From the NCBI RefSeq assembly GCF_003350375.1, contig NZ_QQAR01000006.1, positions 62,001-126,000 on the forward strand: DNA of 64,000 bases, read 5' to 3'. Within the stretch, counting starts at the first letter, position 1; each line of letters opens with the position of its first letter. The notes under the pieces were generated by a model. That model worked only from the letters and a program-made list of their open reading frames with translations, had not been told where the DNA came from and searched no databases. Origin of the DNA: Flavobacterium sp. AG291. GTDB taxonomy: Bacteria > Bacteroidota > Bacteroidia > Flavobacteriales > Flavobacteriaceae. Made by a program: the position numbers and the translations under genes. This document shows, piece by piece, positions 1-8,982 of the stretch.

Positions 1-746
1 TTCTGTCCTGTAGAGCCATCCAAAACAAGCAATACATCGTGTGGAGCATCTTCCACAACCTTTTGCATTACTCTTTTTACTTTCGTAAGCTCATTCATCA
101 AATTCACTTTGTTATGAAGGCGTCCGGCAGTATCAATAATAACCACATCGGCATCCTGGCTTACGGCACTTTGTAAAGTATCAAAAGCAACCGACGCAGG
201 ATCGCTACCCATTTGCTGCCTGACAATAGGCACACCTACTCTGTCAGCCCAAACCTGCAACTGATCGATAGCTGCAGCTCTAAAGGTATCAGCAGCACCT
301 AATACTACTTTATACCCAGATTTCTTAAACTGATATGCAAGCTTACCAATAGTTGTAGTTTTACCAACACCATTAACTCCAACCACCATAATAACATAAG
401 GTTTTTTATTGGCAGGAATTTCAAATTCAGAAGCCTCACCACTATTGGTTTCGCTCAATAATGAAGCAATCTCTTCTCTTAATATCTTATTAAGTTCATC
501 AGTCCCCAGATACTTATCCCTGGCAACACGTTCTTCAATTCGCTCAATAATCTTAAGTGTTGTATTAACACCAACATCAGAAGAAACAAGCACCTCTTCA
601 AGATTATCAAGCACCTCATCATCTACTTTTGCTTTACCGGCAACAGCTTTAGATAATTTTGAAAAGAAAGAAGTTTTGGTTTGTTCAAGTCCTTTATCTA
701 ATGTTTCTTTCTTTTCAGAAGAAAATATTTTTTTAAAGAAGTTCAT
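1..746 (-). CDS. ftsY: Signal recognition particle receptor FtsY (3' end outside window)
   Basis: SRP receptor GTPase that docks ribosome-SRP complexes at the inner membrane for co-translational insertion. The first 248 residues are visible. A short N-terminal helical region is followed by the NG domain, with P-loop GVNGVGKT at residues 123-130, ADTFRAAA at 152-159 and DTAGR at 205-209. The C-terminus, including the usual TKxDG motif, lies beyond base 1. The ATG at 746 gives the typical MNFFKK start and follows an intergenic hairpin. It is the last gene after rpmB-rpmG-DUF4295, an order I recognise from flavobacteria. The product is certain; only the 3' end is missing. Confidence 0.96.
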   Translation of the reverse strand, partial: MNFFKKIFSSEKKETLDKGLEQTKTSFFSKLSKAVAGKAKVDDEVLDNLEEVLVSSDVGVNTTLKIIERIEERVARDKYLGTDELNKILREEIASLLSETNSGEASEFEIPANKKPYVIMVVGVNGVGKTTTIGKLAYQFKKSGYKVVLGAADTFRAAAIDQLQVWADRVGVPIVRQQMGSDPASVAFDTLQSAVSQDADVVIIDTAGRLHNKVNLMNELTKVKRVMQKVVEDAPHDVLLVLDGSTGQ

Positions 747-794
747 ATAAGCAGTTGTAGTTTTTTGTTTTTCCGTGGTAAATATAGAAAATAA

Positions 795-826
795 AAAAGC
801 TACTTTCTTAGATGAAAGTAGCTTTT
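795..826 (-). terminator. Hairpin terminator after the rpmB-rpmG-DUF4295 genes
   Basis: A perfect 13-bp stem (AAAAGCTACTTTC / GAAAGTAGCTTTT) with a 6-nt loop and flanking A/T runs. It lies between the end of the DUF4295 gene and the start of ftsY, so it probably separates or attenuates the two. Confidence 0.8.
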
Positions 827-845
827 CTATATATTGTGTACGATA

Positions 846-998
846 TTATTTCTTCTTAAGAAATGCATCTACTTCTTCAGGAGCCATAACGCTCTCAACG
901 AAAGTATAAGCTCCTGTTTTTGGAGATTTTACCATCTTGATAGCTTTAGTTAACCTCTTAGAAGCTGTTTGTAAAGTTGCTACGGTTTTCTTTGCCAT
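846..998 (-). CDS. DUF4295 family small basic protein (50 aa)
   Basis: A 50-residue protein beginning MAKKTVATLQ and ending DAFLKKK, which matches the DUF4295 family found almost only in Bacteroidetes beside ribosomal protein genes. It lies 10 nt downstream of rpmG in the same direction. The high Lys content and the ribosomal-gene context suggest a ribosome-associated role, but the function is not established. The start is the only ATG that gives the family N-terminus. Confidence 0.88.
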   Translation of the reverse strand: MAKKTVATLQTASKRLTKAIKMVKSPKTGAYTFVESVMAPEEVDAFLKKK

Positions 999-1008
999 GA
1001 CTTATAAA

Positions 1009-1191
1009 TTATTTAATTTCTTTATGTACAGTCACACGTTTAAGGATAGGATTGAATTTTTTAATCTCTAACCTGTCTGGTGTATTCTTTTTGTTCTTAG
1101 TAGTAATGTACCTAGAAGTTCCAGCAACGCCAGAAGCTTTGTGCTCAGTACACTCTAAAATCACCTGGATTCTATTACCTTTCTTTGCCAT
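1009..1191 (-). CDS. rpmG: 50S ribosomal protein L33
   Basis: A 60-residue protein with the L33 pattern: an [16 protein letters not shown] start, [21 protein letters not shown] in the middle and a basic C-terminus. There is no CxxC zinc ribbon, so it is the zinc-independent form, with a single Cys in ILECTE. It follows rpmB by 26 nt and precedes the DUF4295 gene in one operon. Confidence 0.96.
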   Translation of the reverse strand: MAKKGNRIQVILECTEHKASGVAGTSRYITTKNKKNTPDRLEIKKFNPILKRVTVHKEIK

Positions 1192-1217
1192 CTTGCTATA
1201 TATTTATTAGGTAAGGA

Positions 1218-1454
1218 TTATTTAATAAACCCGTTAGCTTTAGCTTCTTTCAAAACTGCAGCAATACCATTTTTGTTAATTGTCTTGATAGTAGAAGCGG
1301 CTACTCTAAGTGTGATCCACTTATCTTCCTCAGGAAGATAGAAACGTTTCTTCACTAAGTTTACACTAAACTTCCTTTTAGTTTTGTTCATTGCGTGGGA
1401 AACATTGTTTCCAACCATCGCTTTTTTACCGGTAAGGGCACAAACTCTTGACAT
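1218..1454 (-). CDS. rpmB: 50S ribosomal protein L28
   Basis: A 78-residue L28 with the family start [11 protein letters not shown], then [12 protein letters not shown] and a central [17 protein letters not shown] segment. It is the first gene of the rpmB-rpmG-DUF4295 unit. Upstream, the minus-strand sequence TTTCTTTG (complement of 1493-1500) resembles the Bacteroidetes -7 element except for its first two bases. Confidence 0.96.
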   Translation of the reverse strand: MSRVCALTGKKAMVGNNVSHAMNKTKRKFSVNLVKKRFYLPEEDKWITLRVAASTIKTINKNGIAAVLKEAKANGFIK

Positions 1455-1533
1455 TATTTCTCGCTTTTATATCGTTATTCAAATTCAGGGTGCAAAGAAA
1501 AGAAAAATAAACTGATTACACAAACATAATCAG

Positions 1534-2781
1534 TTAGTTTTTTAAAATTTCATGATAAATCTTTTCCAAAGCTTTGTTAGACGCCCTTTCAATTACCTTT
1601 TCACGAGGTTGTCCAAGGTCTAATCTCTCACTATAAACACCTTTGGGAGTCGCAATTCCTATAAAAACAGTCCCTACTTCAACCGCAGAATCACCTTTTA
1701 GCGGACCTGCATTACCTGTAGTAGATACCGCATAATCCGAACCAAAAAGCTGTTTAGCTTTTAAAGCCATATTCTCGGCTACCTGTGAACTAACAACGCT
1801 AAACACATCTATAAGTTGTTGTTCAACCTTTAATATATTTACCTTTGCTTCAGTCGCATAGGTTACTGCGCTTCCCTTAAAATAAGCTGATGAACCGGCT
1901 ACCGAAGTTATCATTTGCGCTATTTTACCTCCGGTACAACTCTCGGCAACAGCCAGTGTCTTACCTTTATCTTTTAGCAATTTTCCTAAAACCACCTCAA
2001 TGGTTTCTCCTTCATCAAAACCTACAATAATATCACCAATCAGGACTTTTAACTTCTCAGCTTCGGCATCAATAGCATTTTGTAAAAGAGCTTCGTCCGT
2101 TCCCCTGGCACTCATGCGCAGCCTTACCCTTCCCGGATTAGGCAGATAAGCCAGTTTTATAAACTCAGGAAGATTATTCTCCCATTCCTCTATACGTTCT
2201 GCAACAAGGCTTTCACCCTGCCCATGTGTAATTATTGTTTTATGGATAATATACGGTCGTTCATACTTTTCAATTAAAGCAGGTATAACAGCATTATCTA
2301 TAATATATTTCATTTCATAAGGAACACCCGGCAGCGAAATAAAAACGGTATCTCCACGCTCCATCCACATTCCGGGAGCAGTCCCTACTTCATTATACAA
2401 TATCCTGGCATGCGAAGGAACCAACGCCTGATCCTTGTTCATTTGAGAAGCAGGTCGTTTCATGGCCTTTGCAATAAGCGCAACAACATGAGCTTCCAAT
2501 TCCTCATTACGAATAAGATGATCATCAAAGTACTCACAAAAAGATTCTTTGGTAACATCATCCTTAGTCGGGCCAAGACCTCCGGTAACAATTACAACAT
2601 CTACCCTGTTCTGGAAATATGCCAGTGTTTCAAGAATATGTGTCCTCTCGTCGCTTATAGATCTTGTTTCTAAAACTGCAATACCAATTTTATCAAGCGC
2701 TTTGGCTATATACGCCGAATTAGTATCCACTATCTGACCTATCAGTATCTCATCACCTATAGTAACAACTGCTGCTTTCAT
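1534..2781 (-). CDS. cinA: CinA family protein / NMN amidohydrolase-like
   Basis: 415 residues with two domains. Residues 1-170 form a MoCF-type binding domain with [10 protein letters not shown] at 66-75. Residues about 250-410 form the CinA C-terminal domain with AESCTGG at 279-285, the catalytic-serine motif of nicotinamide mononucleotide deamidases that recycle pyridine nucleotides. The length is normal for full CinA. Its start codon shares one base with the stop of the Hpt gene (both at 2781), so the two are probably translationally coupled. It is the last gene of the exonuclease-FAH-Hpt-cinA run. The family call is secure; NMN deamidase activity follows from family knowledge. Confidence 0.93.
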   Translation of the reverse strand: MKAAVVTIGDEILIGQIVDTNSAYIAKALDKIGIAVLETRSISDERTHILETLAYFQNRVDVVIVTGGLGPTKDDVTKESFCEYFDDHLIRNEELEAHVVALIAKAMKRPASQMNKDQALVPSHARILYNEVGTAPGMWMERGDTVFISLPGVPYEMKYIIDNAVIPALIEKYERPYIIHKTIITHGQGESLVAERIEEWENNLPEFIKLAYLPNPGRVRLRMSARGTDEALLQNAIDAEAEKLKVLIGDIIVGFDEGETIEVVLGKLLKDKGKTLAVAESCTGGKIAQMITSVAGSSAYFKGSAVTYATEAKVNILKVEQQLIDVFSVVSSQVAENMALKAKQLFGSDYAVSTTGNAGPLKGDSAVEVGTVFIGIATPKGVYSERLDLGQPREKVIERASNKALEKIYHEILKN

Positions 2782-3128
2782 TAGTAAATGGCGTAATCTT
2801 TTTTAAGTTCTTTTACCGTTTTGCTTATATAATCTTTAAGGCTCTTTACAGTATCCTTAATTTCTTTTCTTTTACCGCGCGAACGACTCCAACTCTCTAT
2901 TACCAAAACATCCTCGTAAGCCAAATCCATCCCTAAAAGATCCAGCGTAGGCTTAATCTTATGAGCCGCATGGTACACCTTGTCGTAATCTTTTTCCTCA
3001 AGTCCTTCCCTTACATTTACAACCTCTACAGGCACTTCTTCAAGAAAAAGCGTTACTATTTGTTTTGCAAACTCCACATCGTTATCTGAGATTGCGTATA
3101 CTTTTGATAAATTATAATATAGCGCCAT
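2781..3128 (-). CDS. Hpt domain phosphotransfer protein (orphan)
   Basis: A 115-residue, mostly helical protein consisting of a single histidine phosphotransfer domain. The motif HAAHKIKP at residues 53-60, followed by LDLLGM, matches the Hpt consensus AHxxKG...LG; His56 is the likely phosphorylated residue. The position of the usual Gly after Lys is a Pro (KIKP). Such proteins shuttle phosphate between hybrid kinases and response regulators. No kinase or regulator is adjacent. Its stop overlaps the cinA start and its start overlaps the FAH stop, so it is co-transcribed with metabolic genes. Domain call fairly sure; partners unknown. Confidence 0.82.
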   Translation of the reverse strand: MALYYNLSKVYAISDNDVEFAKQIVTLFLEEVPVEVVNVREGLEEKDYDKVYHAAHKIKPTLDLLGMDLAYEDVLVIESWSRSRGKRKEIKDTVKSLKDYISKTVKELKKDYAIY

Positions 3129-3739
3129 TATTTTACCTGTATCCTGAATAATTTTCTTCCTTCAATATAACCTTCCAGCACGTCATCCGGACTAACTTTA
3201 GCAACACCTTCAGGCGTTCCTGTAAAAATAACATCACCTGTCCTTAATGTAAAATACTGCGAAACATAAGCTATTATCTCATCTATTTTCCACAACATAT
3301 GCTGCGTATTACCACTCTGAACAACATTACCATTATTAGTAAGTTCAAAATTAATATTATCCAGTGCAGCAAACTCAGTTTTTGAAACAAATTCTCCAAT
3401 TACCGCCGATCCGTCAAAAGCCTTAGCCTTTTCCCACGGCAGCCCTTTTTCTTTAAGTTTAGACTGCAGGTCACGAGCAGTAAAATCTATACCCAAACCT
3501 ATTTCGTCATAATATTTATGTGCAAATTTTGCATCTATATATTTACCTACCTTATTTATTTTCACCAGTACCTCAACCTCATGATGCACATCATTGGTAA
3601 ACTCAGGAATTACAAACGGAAACTGCTTTTGCACCACCGCTGTATCAGGTTTTAAGAAAATAACAGGTTCATCAGGCCTTTCATTTTGCAGCTCCTCTAT
3701 GTGTTTCACATAATTCCTGCCTATGCAAATTATCTTCAT
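3128..3739 (-). CDS. Fumarylacetoacetate hydrolase family protein
   Basis: 203 residues covering only the compact FAH catalytic domain (FAHD1/YcgM size). Metal-binding residues are recognisable in the HHEVEVLV segment and in GIDFTARDLQ. Later, FTGTPEGV is the usual C-terminal substrate-loop motif. Small members act as acylpyruvases or oxaloacetate decarboxylases; the substrate cannot be chosen from sequence. One base overlaps the Hpt gene, and the exonuclease gene ends 19 nt upstream. Confidence 0.92.
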   Translation of the reverse strand: MKIICIGRNYVKHIEELQNERPDEPVIFLKPDTAVVQKQFPFVIPEFTNDVHHEVEVLVKINKVGKYIDAKFAHKYYDEIGLGIDFTARDLQSKLKEKGLPWEKAKAFDGSAVIGEFVSKTEFAALDNINFELTNNGNVVQSGNTQHMLWKIDEIIAYVSQYFTLRTGDVIFTGTPEGVAKVSPDDVLEGYIEGRKLFRIQVK

Positions 3740-3758
3740 CGTTATTCCGGGAAAATTA

Positions 3759-4535
3759 TTAAGCCAATTTATTATTTAATTTTCTGAGTTTTATTGCCGT
3801 TAACACCTTCTTGGTATATAACGGGAAATCAGCATTCTGAATCCATCCAAAATAGCCCGGTTCCTGCTCAAGCACTTTCTCAACTTTTGCACCTTTATGT
3901 TTACCGAAAGTAAATATCTCTTCACCATCAGCATCCAGAACAATAAAACCGGCAAAGTCAACCACTTTTTTACGAGTAGTATATTCAGAAAGTGCCCTCA
4001 TATCATTCTCCAGATCATCATAACGCTCCAATTGCGATTTTAATATTTCATAGGTAGCATTGGTATCTGCTTCTGCTGTATGAGCATTGTCAAGTGTTTT
4101 ACCACAATAGAATTTATAAGCAGCACTAAGCGTACGCTCCTCTTTTTTATGGAAAATCGTCTGAACATCTACCGACACCCTGTTTTTCATGTCAAAGTCC
4201 ACACCGGCACGAAGCAGTTCTTCCGCCAACAATGGAATATCAAACCTGTCAGAATTGTATCCTCCAAGATCTGAATCTTTCATCATATTGTGTATGGTAT
4301 TTGCCAGTTCTTTAAATGTAGGCTCATTAGCCACCTTATCATCGGTTATACCATGAAAAGCAGTTGTTGCAGGCGGTATGGGCCTCTCCGGATTCACCAG
4401 CCAGGTACGGCTTTCTTTATTACCATTAGGATATACCTTCAACACAGAAATCTCAACAATACGGTCTTTAGTAATATCCGTACCGGTAGTTTCTAAATCA
4501 AAAAAACATATAGGCTTATGCAGCTTTAGTTCCAT
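3759..4535 (-). CDS. 3'-5' exonuclease, DEDDh (DnaQ-like) family
   Basis: 258 residues with a DnaQ-type fold in the N-terminal two thirds. Motif I is FFDLETTGTD (Asp12 and Glu14), motif II is YNSDRFDIPLL, and motif III is HTAEADTNAT with His and Asp, so it is DEDDh type. The C-terminal about 70 residues (FTFGKHKG..., GYFGWI) resemble the extension of flavobacterial homologues. It is likely the first gene of its operon, with a -7 element at 4558-4565. It may act in proofreading-like or nucleic-acid end processing; the exact substrate is unknown. Confidence 0.92.
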   Translation of the reverse strand: MELKLHKPICFFDLETTGTDITKDRIVEISVLKVYPNGNKESRTWLVNPERPIPPATTAFHGITDDKVANEPTFKELANTIHNMMKDSDLGGYNSDRFDIPLLAEELLRAGVDFDMKNRVSVDVQTIFHKKEERTLSAAYKFYCGKTLDNAHTAEADTNATYEILKSQLERYDDLENDMRALSEYTTRKKVVDFAGFIVLDADGEEIFTFGKHKGAKVEKVLEQEPGYFGWIQNADFPLYTKKVLTAIKLRKLNNKLA

Positions 4536-4557
4536 AAATAAAATTTGTCTTGAAGAA

Positions 4558-4565
4558 CAAAGATA
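4558..4565 (-). promoter_or_regulatory. Bacteroidetes -7 promoter element (exonuclease operon)
   Basis: The minus strand reads TATCTTTG, matching TAnnTTTG, 22 nt before the exonuclease ATG. The -33 TTG was not clearly identified. Confidence 0.6.
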
Positions 4566-4624
4566 AGAGTAGATGCCTTACTACCGAAATTTTTAGCAAT
4601 AAATAGACCGCAAATAATCCTTAA

Positions 4625-5275
4625 TTAATTGCAATCCCATCTAAAGTTTGACGTTTCGTAGTTTTGTTTTTTATAGTCAAAATGCCACCACTCATTGTTA
4701 TAAGGCGTAAAACCTGCCTTTTTCATAATAGCACGCAACAACTTCCTGTTACGCCTCGCCTCCTTGCTTAACCCGTCAGCATCATAATGAGACAGCTCTG
4801 TAAAATCATCAAATGGCGTTCCCATATCCAGCAGATTACCACTTTCATTAGCAAGGGAAAGATCAATAGCGCGTCCACGGTTGTGATTCGATCCTTTTCC
4901 CGGTGGAGCAACATAACGCGGATCGTTTACAATATCATACATTACTTTTTGATAGCCATACGGACGATAACAATCATATATCACCAGTGTATATCCCTTC
5001 TCTTTAGCCCTTTCATTTGCTTCTTCCAAAGCCTCAGCCACTTCAGGGCGTAAAAAACAACGCGCACACGGATAGATCTTCTGATGCATAAAGTTAGCCG
5101 TATCTGCATACGCCATACGATTCTGAATCCCCTGAGCTTCAAAATTCACTTCAACCCATTCTTTTACCGTATCCTGAATGATTGTTTTTTTGCTTTCGCG
5201 GAAAGAGATGTTTTTCGGCGAAACTGACAACGAACAAAGTATTACGAGAAGCGTTACATAATAGAATATTTTCAT
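4625..5275 (-). CDS. M15 family D-Ala-D-Ala dipeptidase (VanX/DdpX-like), exported
   Basis: 216 residues with an N-terminal hydrophobic signal segment (FYYVTLLVILCSLSVS). The zinc-site motifs of M15D dipeptidases are intact: SNHNRGRAIDLSL supplies His and Asp, and EWWHFDY supplies the catalytic Glu and the third His ligand. Family members cleave D-Ala-D-Ala in the periplasm, for cell-wall recycling or, in VanX, glycopeptide resistance. No vanH or vanA is nearby, so a housekeeping role is more likely. It is a single-gene unit with its own -7 element. Confidence 0.92.
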   Translation of the reverse strand: MKIFYYVTLLVILCSLSVSPKNISFRESKKTIIQDTVKEWVEVNFEAQGIQNRMAYADTANFMHQKIYPCARCFLRPEVAEALEEANERAKEKGYTLVIYDCYRPYGYQKVMYDIVNDPRYVAPPGKGSNHNRGRAIDLSLANESGNLLDMGTPFDDFTELSHYDADGLSKEARRNRKLLRAIMKKAGFTPYNNEWWHFDYKKQNYETSNFRWDCN

Positions 5276-5294
5276 AGCGAAGATGTTGTTATTA

Positions 5295-5302
5295 CAAATA
5301 TA
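5295..5302 (-). promoter_or_regulatory. Bacteroidetes -7 promoter element (dipeptidase gene)
   Basis: The minus strand reads TATATTTG, an exact TAnnTTTG match, 19 nt before the dipeptidase start. Confidence 0.6.
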
Positions 5303-5313
5303 AAGAACAACCT

Positions 5314-5637
5314 CTATTTTCTTACTATAGAATAACTTTCTTCATTGAAACTAAATAATATAGGTTGTGTTTTGGTTTCTGTCTCCCATCCCATCTCCAA
5401 AGCCTGCCTTATCATCATACTTACCTCTTTAACACTGACAACCCTCATAACAAGATCACTTACATCTGGAAATTCAACCCAAAATTCAGCTGTATCAGAC
5501 ACTACATCAATTTCAATCTTAGCGTCTTTAAACCCATCCTTGTTAACGATGACGGTAATAACACCTTTTTTTCGTGAAACTATCATCCAGCTATACTTAA
5601 CCTCGTCAACCGTTATTGATCTATATTTTTTCCTCAT
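5314..5637 (-). CDS. Hypothetical protein (107 aa)
   Basis: Not recognised. 107 residues, soluble, no signal peptide or membrane segment, predicted mainly beta in the first two thirds (ITVIVNKDGF, KIEIDVV, AEFWVEF) with a helix near VKEVSMMIRQALEMGW. It stands alone between the E2 terminator and the dipeptidase gene. It looks like a real gene from its uninterrupted frame and flavobacterial codon use. Confidence 0.7.
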   Translation of the reverse strand: MRKKYRSITVDEVKYSWMIVSRKKGVITVIVNKDGFKDAKIEIDVVSDTAEFWVEFPDVSDLVMRVVSVKEVSMMIRQALEMGWETETKTQPILFSFNEESYSIVRK

Positions 5638-5648
5638 GGTTAAATATA

Positions 5649-5677
5649 AAAAAAGCCGGAAAATTTCCGGCTTTTTT
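5649..5677 (-). terminator. Hairpin terminator of the E2 gene
   Basis: A 13-bp stem AAAAAGCCGGAAA / TTTCCGGCTTTTT with T/A runs on both sides, just 3' of the E2 gene. Confidence 0.85.
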
Positions 5678-5692
5678 TATCAATATTATTTC

Positions 5693-7012
5693 TTAGTAAT
5701 CTCTGTTCACATCAAAGGCTTCAAGGTATTCAGCAACACGTTTAACGAATGATCCTCCAAGAGCACCATCTACCACACGGTGGTCATAGCTGTGCGAAAG
5801 GAACATTTTCTGACGGATACCAATAAAGTCACCATCCGGAGTTTCGATAACTGCAGGTACTTTTCTGATTGCTCCAAGAGCAAGGATACCTACCTGTGGC
5901 TGGTTGATGATTGGCGTACCAAACACACTACCAAATGTACCCACATTAGTTACAGTATATGTACCACCCTGAGTATCGTCCGGTTTAAGTTTACCTGCTT
6001 TAGCACGGTTACCAAGGTCGTTTACAGCTTTCGCCATACCCACCAGATTAAGCTGGTCAGCATTTTTAATTACCGGAACGATAAGGTTACCGTTTGGCAA
6101 TGCTGCCGCCATACCAAGATTGATGTTTTTCTTCTTGATTATGAATTCACCGTCAACAGATATATTCATACCCGGGAAATCTTTAAGCGCTTTGGCTACA
6201 GCTTCCATGAATATTGGAGTGAAAGTAAGTTTTTCGCCTTCTCTCTTTTCAAATGCATTTTTAACCTTATCTCTCCATTTTACAATGTTCGTTACATCTA
6301 CTTCGATGAACGATTGTACGTGAGCCGATGTTTGTACCGACTGTACCATGTAACCTGAAATAAGCTTACGCATACGGTCCATTTCTACAATTTCGTCACC
6401 ACCATTAACCGATACCGGAGCAGCTTTAGCGGCTACTGGTTGTTGGTTGTTGGTTGCCGATTGCTGGATTGTCTGTGGCGCTGCAGGAGCCGTAACTGGC
6501 GCAGGCTGGCTTCCGCGATTTTTAACGTAATCCAGTATATCATTTTTAGTAACCCTGCCTTCTTTACCTGAGCCGTTTATAGCTTCAAGCTCAGCAAGAG
6601 ATATACCTTCTTCTTTTGCAATGTTTTTTACTAACGGTGAGTAGAACTTATCAGAACCTGAAAAATCTACCGGAGCAGCAACTGCATTAGCCGCAGCTTC
6701 AACCGATTTTTCAATAACCTGAACATTAGCAACTGTAGTTTCCTCTTTAGGAGCATCTACCACTACACCACCTTCAGTTTCAATATAGGCAATCGTCTGG
6801 CCTACCTGAACCACGTCGTTTACATTAAAAAGTATTTCAGTAAGTGTTCCCGACACTTCAGACGGCACTTCTGAGTCAACTTTATCTGTTGCAATCTCAA
6901 GCACAGCTTCATCAGCCGCGATGTGATCGCCAACATTTTTTAACCAGTTTGTTATAGTTGCCTCAGCAACACTCTCACCCATTTTGGGTAATTTTAGTTC
7001 AAATTTTGCCAT
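5693..7012 (-). CDS. 2-oxo acid dehydrogenase complex E2 (dihydrolipoamide acyltransferase)
   Basis: 439 residues. A single lipoyl domain (residues 1-78) carries Lys44 in the EIATDKVDSEV motif. A linker leads to a peripheral E1/E3-binding domain (about 125-165, SPLVKNIAKEEG...GSGKEGRVTKNDIL), then an Ala/Pro/Gln-rich linker. The catalytic acyltransferase domain ends with DHRVVDG (His411, Asp415), the HxxxDG signature. It transfers acyl groups to CoA in pyruvate- or branched-chain-type complexes. No E1 or E3 gene adjoins it, so substrate specificity stays open; branched-chain type is plausible from the single lipoyl domain. Confidence 0.93.
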   Translation of the reverse strand: MAKFELKLPKMGESVAEATITNWLKNVGDHIAADEAVLEIATDKVDSEVPSEVSGTLTEILFNVNDVVQVGQTIAYIETEGGVVVDAPKEETTVANVQVIEKSVEAAANAVAAPVDFSGSDKFYSPLVKNIAKEEGISLAELEAINGSGKEGRVTKNDILDYVKNRGSQPAPVTAPAAPQTIQQSATNNQQPVAAKAAPVSVNGGDEIVEMDRMRKLISGYMVQSVQTSAHVQSFIEVDVTNIVKWRDKVKNAFEKREGEKLTFTPIFMEAVAKALKDFPGMNISVDGEFIIKKKNINLGMAAALPNGNLIVPVIKNADQLNLVGMAKAVNDLGNRAKAGKLKPDDTQGGTYTVTNVGTFGSVFGTPIINQPQVGILALGAIRKVPAVIETPDGDFIGIRQKMFLSHSYDHRVVDGALGGSFVKRVAEYLEAFDVNRDY

Positions 7013-7124
7013 ATCGATAACCTAAAGGTAAAATTACTATTTCAGTTTGCGAATTTAATAAAAAAAATAAGCCATTGCTTTTTTTAAAATAATTATTCAC
7101 TTACTATATATTTTTTTCTTTTTA

Positions 7125-8270
7125 TCACAAATCTTCTAACAAAATCACCTGCCCTCTGTCATTACTGCTATTACTACCAATAATAAATGAAGATTCCGCA
7201 GGTTTTATCTTGAAAGTATAACCATCATTTTTATGCTGCTGCATAAAAGCTATCGCATCTTTAAAGCTAACAGTCGCATTATCGAACACAATCTCTGCTT
7301 TTTTGCTCATGAGTAGTGCTTCTTGCAGCGATTCTACCCTGTCCACTTTTTTACCAAGCTTTTGCTCTAAAGACAAACGAAGCTTTTCGTTATTCGAAAT
7401 TAAAACATAATATTCAGGTATCCTTGCAGGAGCCGTTTTATTCTTCTTAACCACAGCAAAAAAGAAAGCACCAACACGCATCATCACATCAAACATGGGC
7501 GAACGCCTGAAATGTTTTTTATAAAAAAACTGCATCGCTTCACGAAAACGTTTCATGTAAGTACCATCTTTTACCGTACTCTCCCCTTTATAATGAATTA
7601 CCGAAGTTTCAGCAAAATAGTAATTACGAAGCTGTTTCTTAAGCACAGTATACGATAAATCGATATCGTCGCTATACATAAAACAATCCTCATCAAACCC
7701 CCCTACTTCAAGATAGAGTTCACGTTTCATAATCATAAACGCACCAACAAGAATATCTACTTTCCCACTCTGGTTTTCGTTTAGATGCTGCGCATAATAG
7801 CGATTGAATATTTCTTTTTTAGGAAGCAGCTTATAAAAACCGCCTATTTTAGTAAAGGCCACCCAGGGTGTAGGAACCCCTCGTTTGCTCTCCGGCAGAA
7901 AAGTACCGGTACCATCCACCAGTTTCACACCACAGATACCAAAATCTTTTTGCGCCCTGATAAACTCCAGCGCTTTTATAAAAGTATCTTCGGCAACTAC
8001 GGTATCAGGATTAAGAATACACACATATTCTCCTTTAGCAGCCGCAACACCTATGTTATTTCCCTTAGGAAATCCGGCATTGTCTTTATTTTCGATAAGC
8101 GTTACCCCGGGAAAACGCGACTTCATCATAGCACAGCTATCGTCGGGAGAATTGTTATCTACAACAATTATTTCCGCATCAATATCCCTAATAGCCTGCT
8201 GAACACTCAGCACGCATTGTTCCAGAAAATAGTGGACATTATAATTAAGTATGACTACGGAAAGCTGCAT
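7125..8270 (-). CDS. Glycosyltransferase family 2 protein
   Basis: 381 residues. A GT-A fold starts at once: SVVILNYN, VDNNSPDD at 37-44, and the metal-binding NPD at 87-89 in CILNPDTVV. FMYSDDIDLSYTV is the typical motif for family 2 rhamnosyl-type transferases. The C-terminal 110 residues are not typical GT2 and have no recognised domain. It likely adds a sugar to a surface polysaccharide or glycoprotein on the cytoplasmic side. It is a single-gene unit with a -7 element directly upstream. Confidence 0.92.
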   Translation of the reverse strand: MQLSVVILNYNVHYFLEQCVLSVQQAIRDIDAEIIVVDNNSPDDSCAMMKSRFPGVTLIENKDNAGFPKGNNIGVAAAKGEYVCILNPDTVVAEDTFIKALEFIRAQKDFGICGVKLVDGTGTFLPESKRGVPTPWVAFTKIGGFYKLLPKKEIFNRYYAQHLNENQSGKVDILVGAFMIMKRELYLEVGGFDEDCFMYSDDIDLSYTVLKKQLRNYYFAETSVIHYKGESTVKDGTYMKRFREAMQFFYKKHFRRSPMFDVMMRVGAFFFAVVKKNKTAPARIPEYYVLISNNEKLRLSLEQKLGKKVDRVESLQEALLMSKKAEIVFDNATVSFKDAIAFMQQHKNDGYTFKIKPAESSFIIGSNSSNDRGQVILLEDL

Positions 8271-8274
8271 TTGG

Positions 8275-8282
8275 CAAAGATA
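8275..8282 (-). promoter_or_regulatory. Bacteroidetes -7 promoter element (glycosyltransferase)
   Basis: The minus strand reads TATCTTTG only 4 nt before the ATG, implying a very short or absent leader if it is used. Confidence 0.5.
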
Positions 8283-8333
8283 ACAGAATTTAAGAATTTC
8301 AAAAATTCACTTATACCATAAGGGCTAAAAAAC

Positions 8334-8360
8334 AAAAGCGCCCCTTGAGTGGGCGCTTTT
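8334..8360 (-). terminator. Hairpin terminator of the hsp20 gene
   Basis: A 10-bp stem AAAAGCGCCC / GGGCGCTTTT with a 7-nt loop, located 3' of hsp20 and upstream of the glycosyltransferase gene. Confidence 0.85.
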
Positions 8361-8390
8361 ATCAACTAACTAACCAAATCCAATCATTAT

Positions 8391-8816
8391 TTATGAAATC
8401 TCTATCAATCTTTTTGTCTGAGGCAGGGCTTCTTCTTTTTTAGGCAGACTAACGTGCAGTATACCATCCGTATAAGAAGCATTTATTTCTTCGGCTTTTA
8501 CATTTTCAGGCAGTTTGAATGACCTTTTAAATGAAGCTGCACGAAATTCCCTTCTTGTAAACTTTCCTTCTTCTTTCTCGATTGACTCCGCTTTCGCCTC
8601 AGAAGAAATCGTCAGCAAATCGTTATCAACCTCTATATTGAAGTTTTCTTTTTTAAAGCCCGGAGCAACAACCTCCAGATTAAAAGCTGTTTCGCTCTCT
8701 TTTACATTTACAGGAGGAACCAATGCATGAGCTGCTTGTGTACCACCTAAAATATCTCTAAAAAACTGATCCATTACAGGAAATCCGTGTGCACCGTTAC
8801 GTTTTACTATATTCAT
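8391..8816 (-). CDS. Hsp20/alpha-crystallin family small heat-shock protein
   Basis: 141 residues. The alpha-crystallin domain spans about 35-130 (VKESETAFNLEVVAPGFKKENF at its start, GILHVSLPK near its end), followed by a C-terminal tail ending RLIEIS that carries the I-x-I-like anchor. It is an ATP-independent holdase that binds unfolding proteins. Single-gene unit. TTGACT lies upstream on the minus strand, but no clear TAnnTTTG follows it, so it may use a different promoter class. Confidence 0.94.
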   Translation of the reverse strand: MNIVKRNGAHGFPVMDQFFRDILGGTQAAHALVPPVNVKESETAFNLEVVAPGFKKENFNIEVDNDLLTISSEAKAESIEKEEGKFTRREFRAASFKRSFKLPENVKAEEINASYTDGILHVSLPKKEEALPQTKRLIEIS

Positions 8817-8932
8817 AATATTATTTTTTAAAATGTTTTATATCTAATATTTGCTTAGTAATAGTCAACTTTTATTCCAATGTAATTTTTACAGACAAAA
8901 TGTCACTTTACATGACTTTTTGTCTTAACCTC

Positions 8933-8961
8933 TTGTTGAAAGTGAATAAAATCTATATTTA
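8933..8961 (+). promoter_or_regulatory. Bacteroidetes-type promoter (acyltransferase-like gene)
   Basis: TTG at 8933-8935 and TATATTTA at 8954-8961 with an 18-nt spacer; one mismatch to TAnnTTTG. It is 22 nt from the ATG at 8983. Confidence 0.55.
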
Positions 8962-8982
8962 CACTACCAAAACCAATCAATA

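Noticed and set aside
5780..6358. 192-aa plus-strand ORF antisense to the E2 gene
   Set aside because: It lies entirely over a well-conserved coding region on the other strand, has no homology-like motif, no ribosome-binding context and Cys/Tyr/Arg-rich composition typical of a frame shadow.
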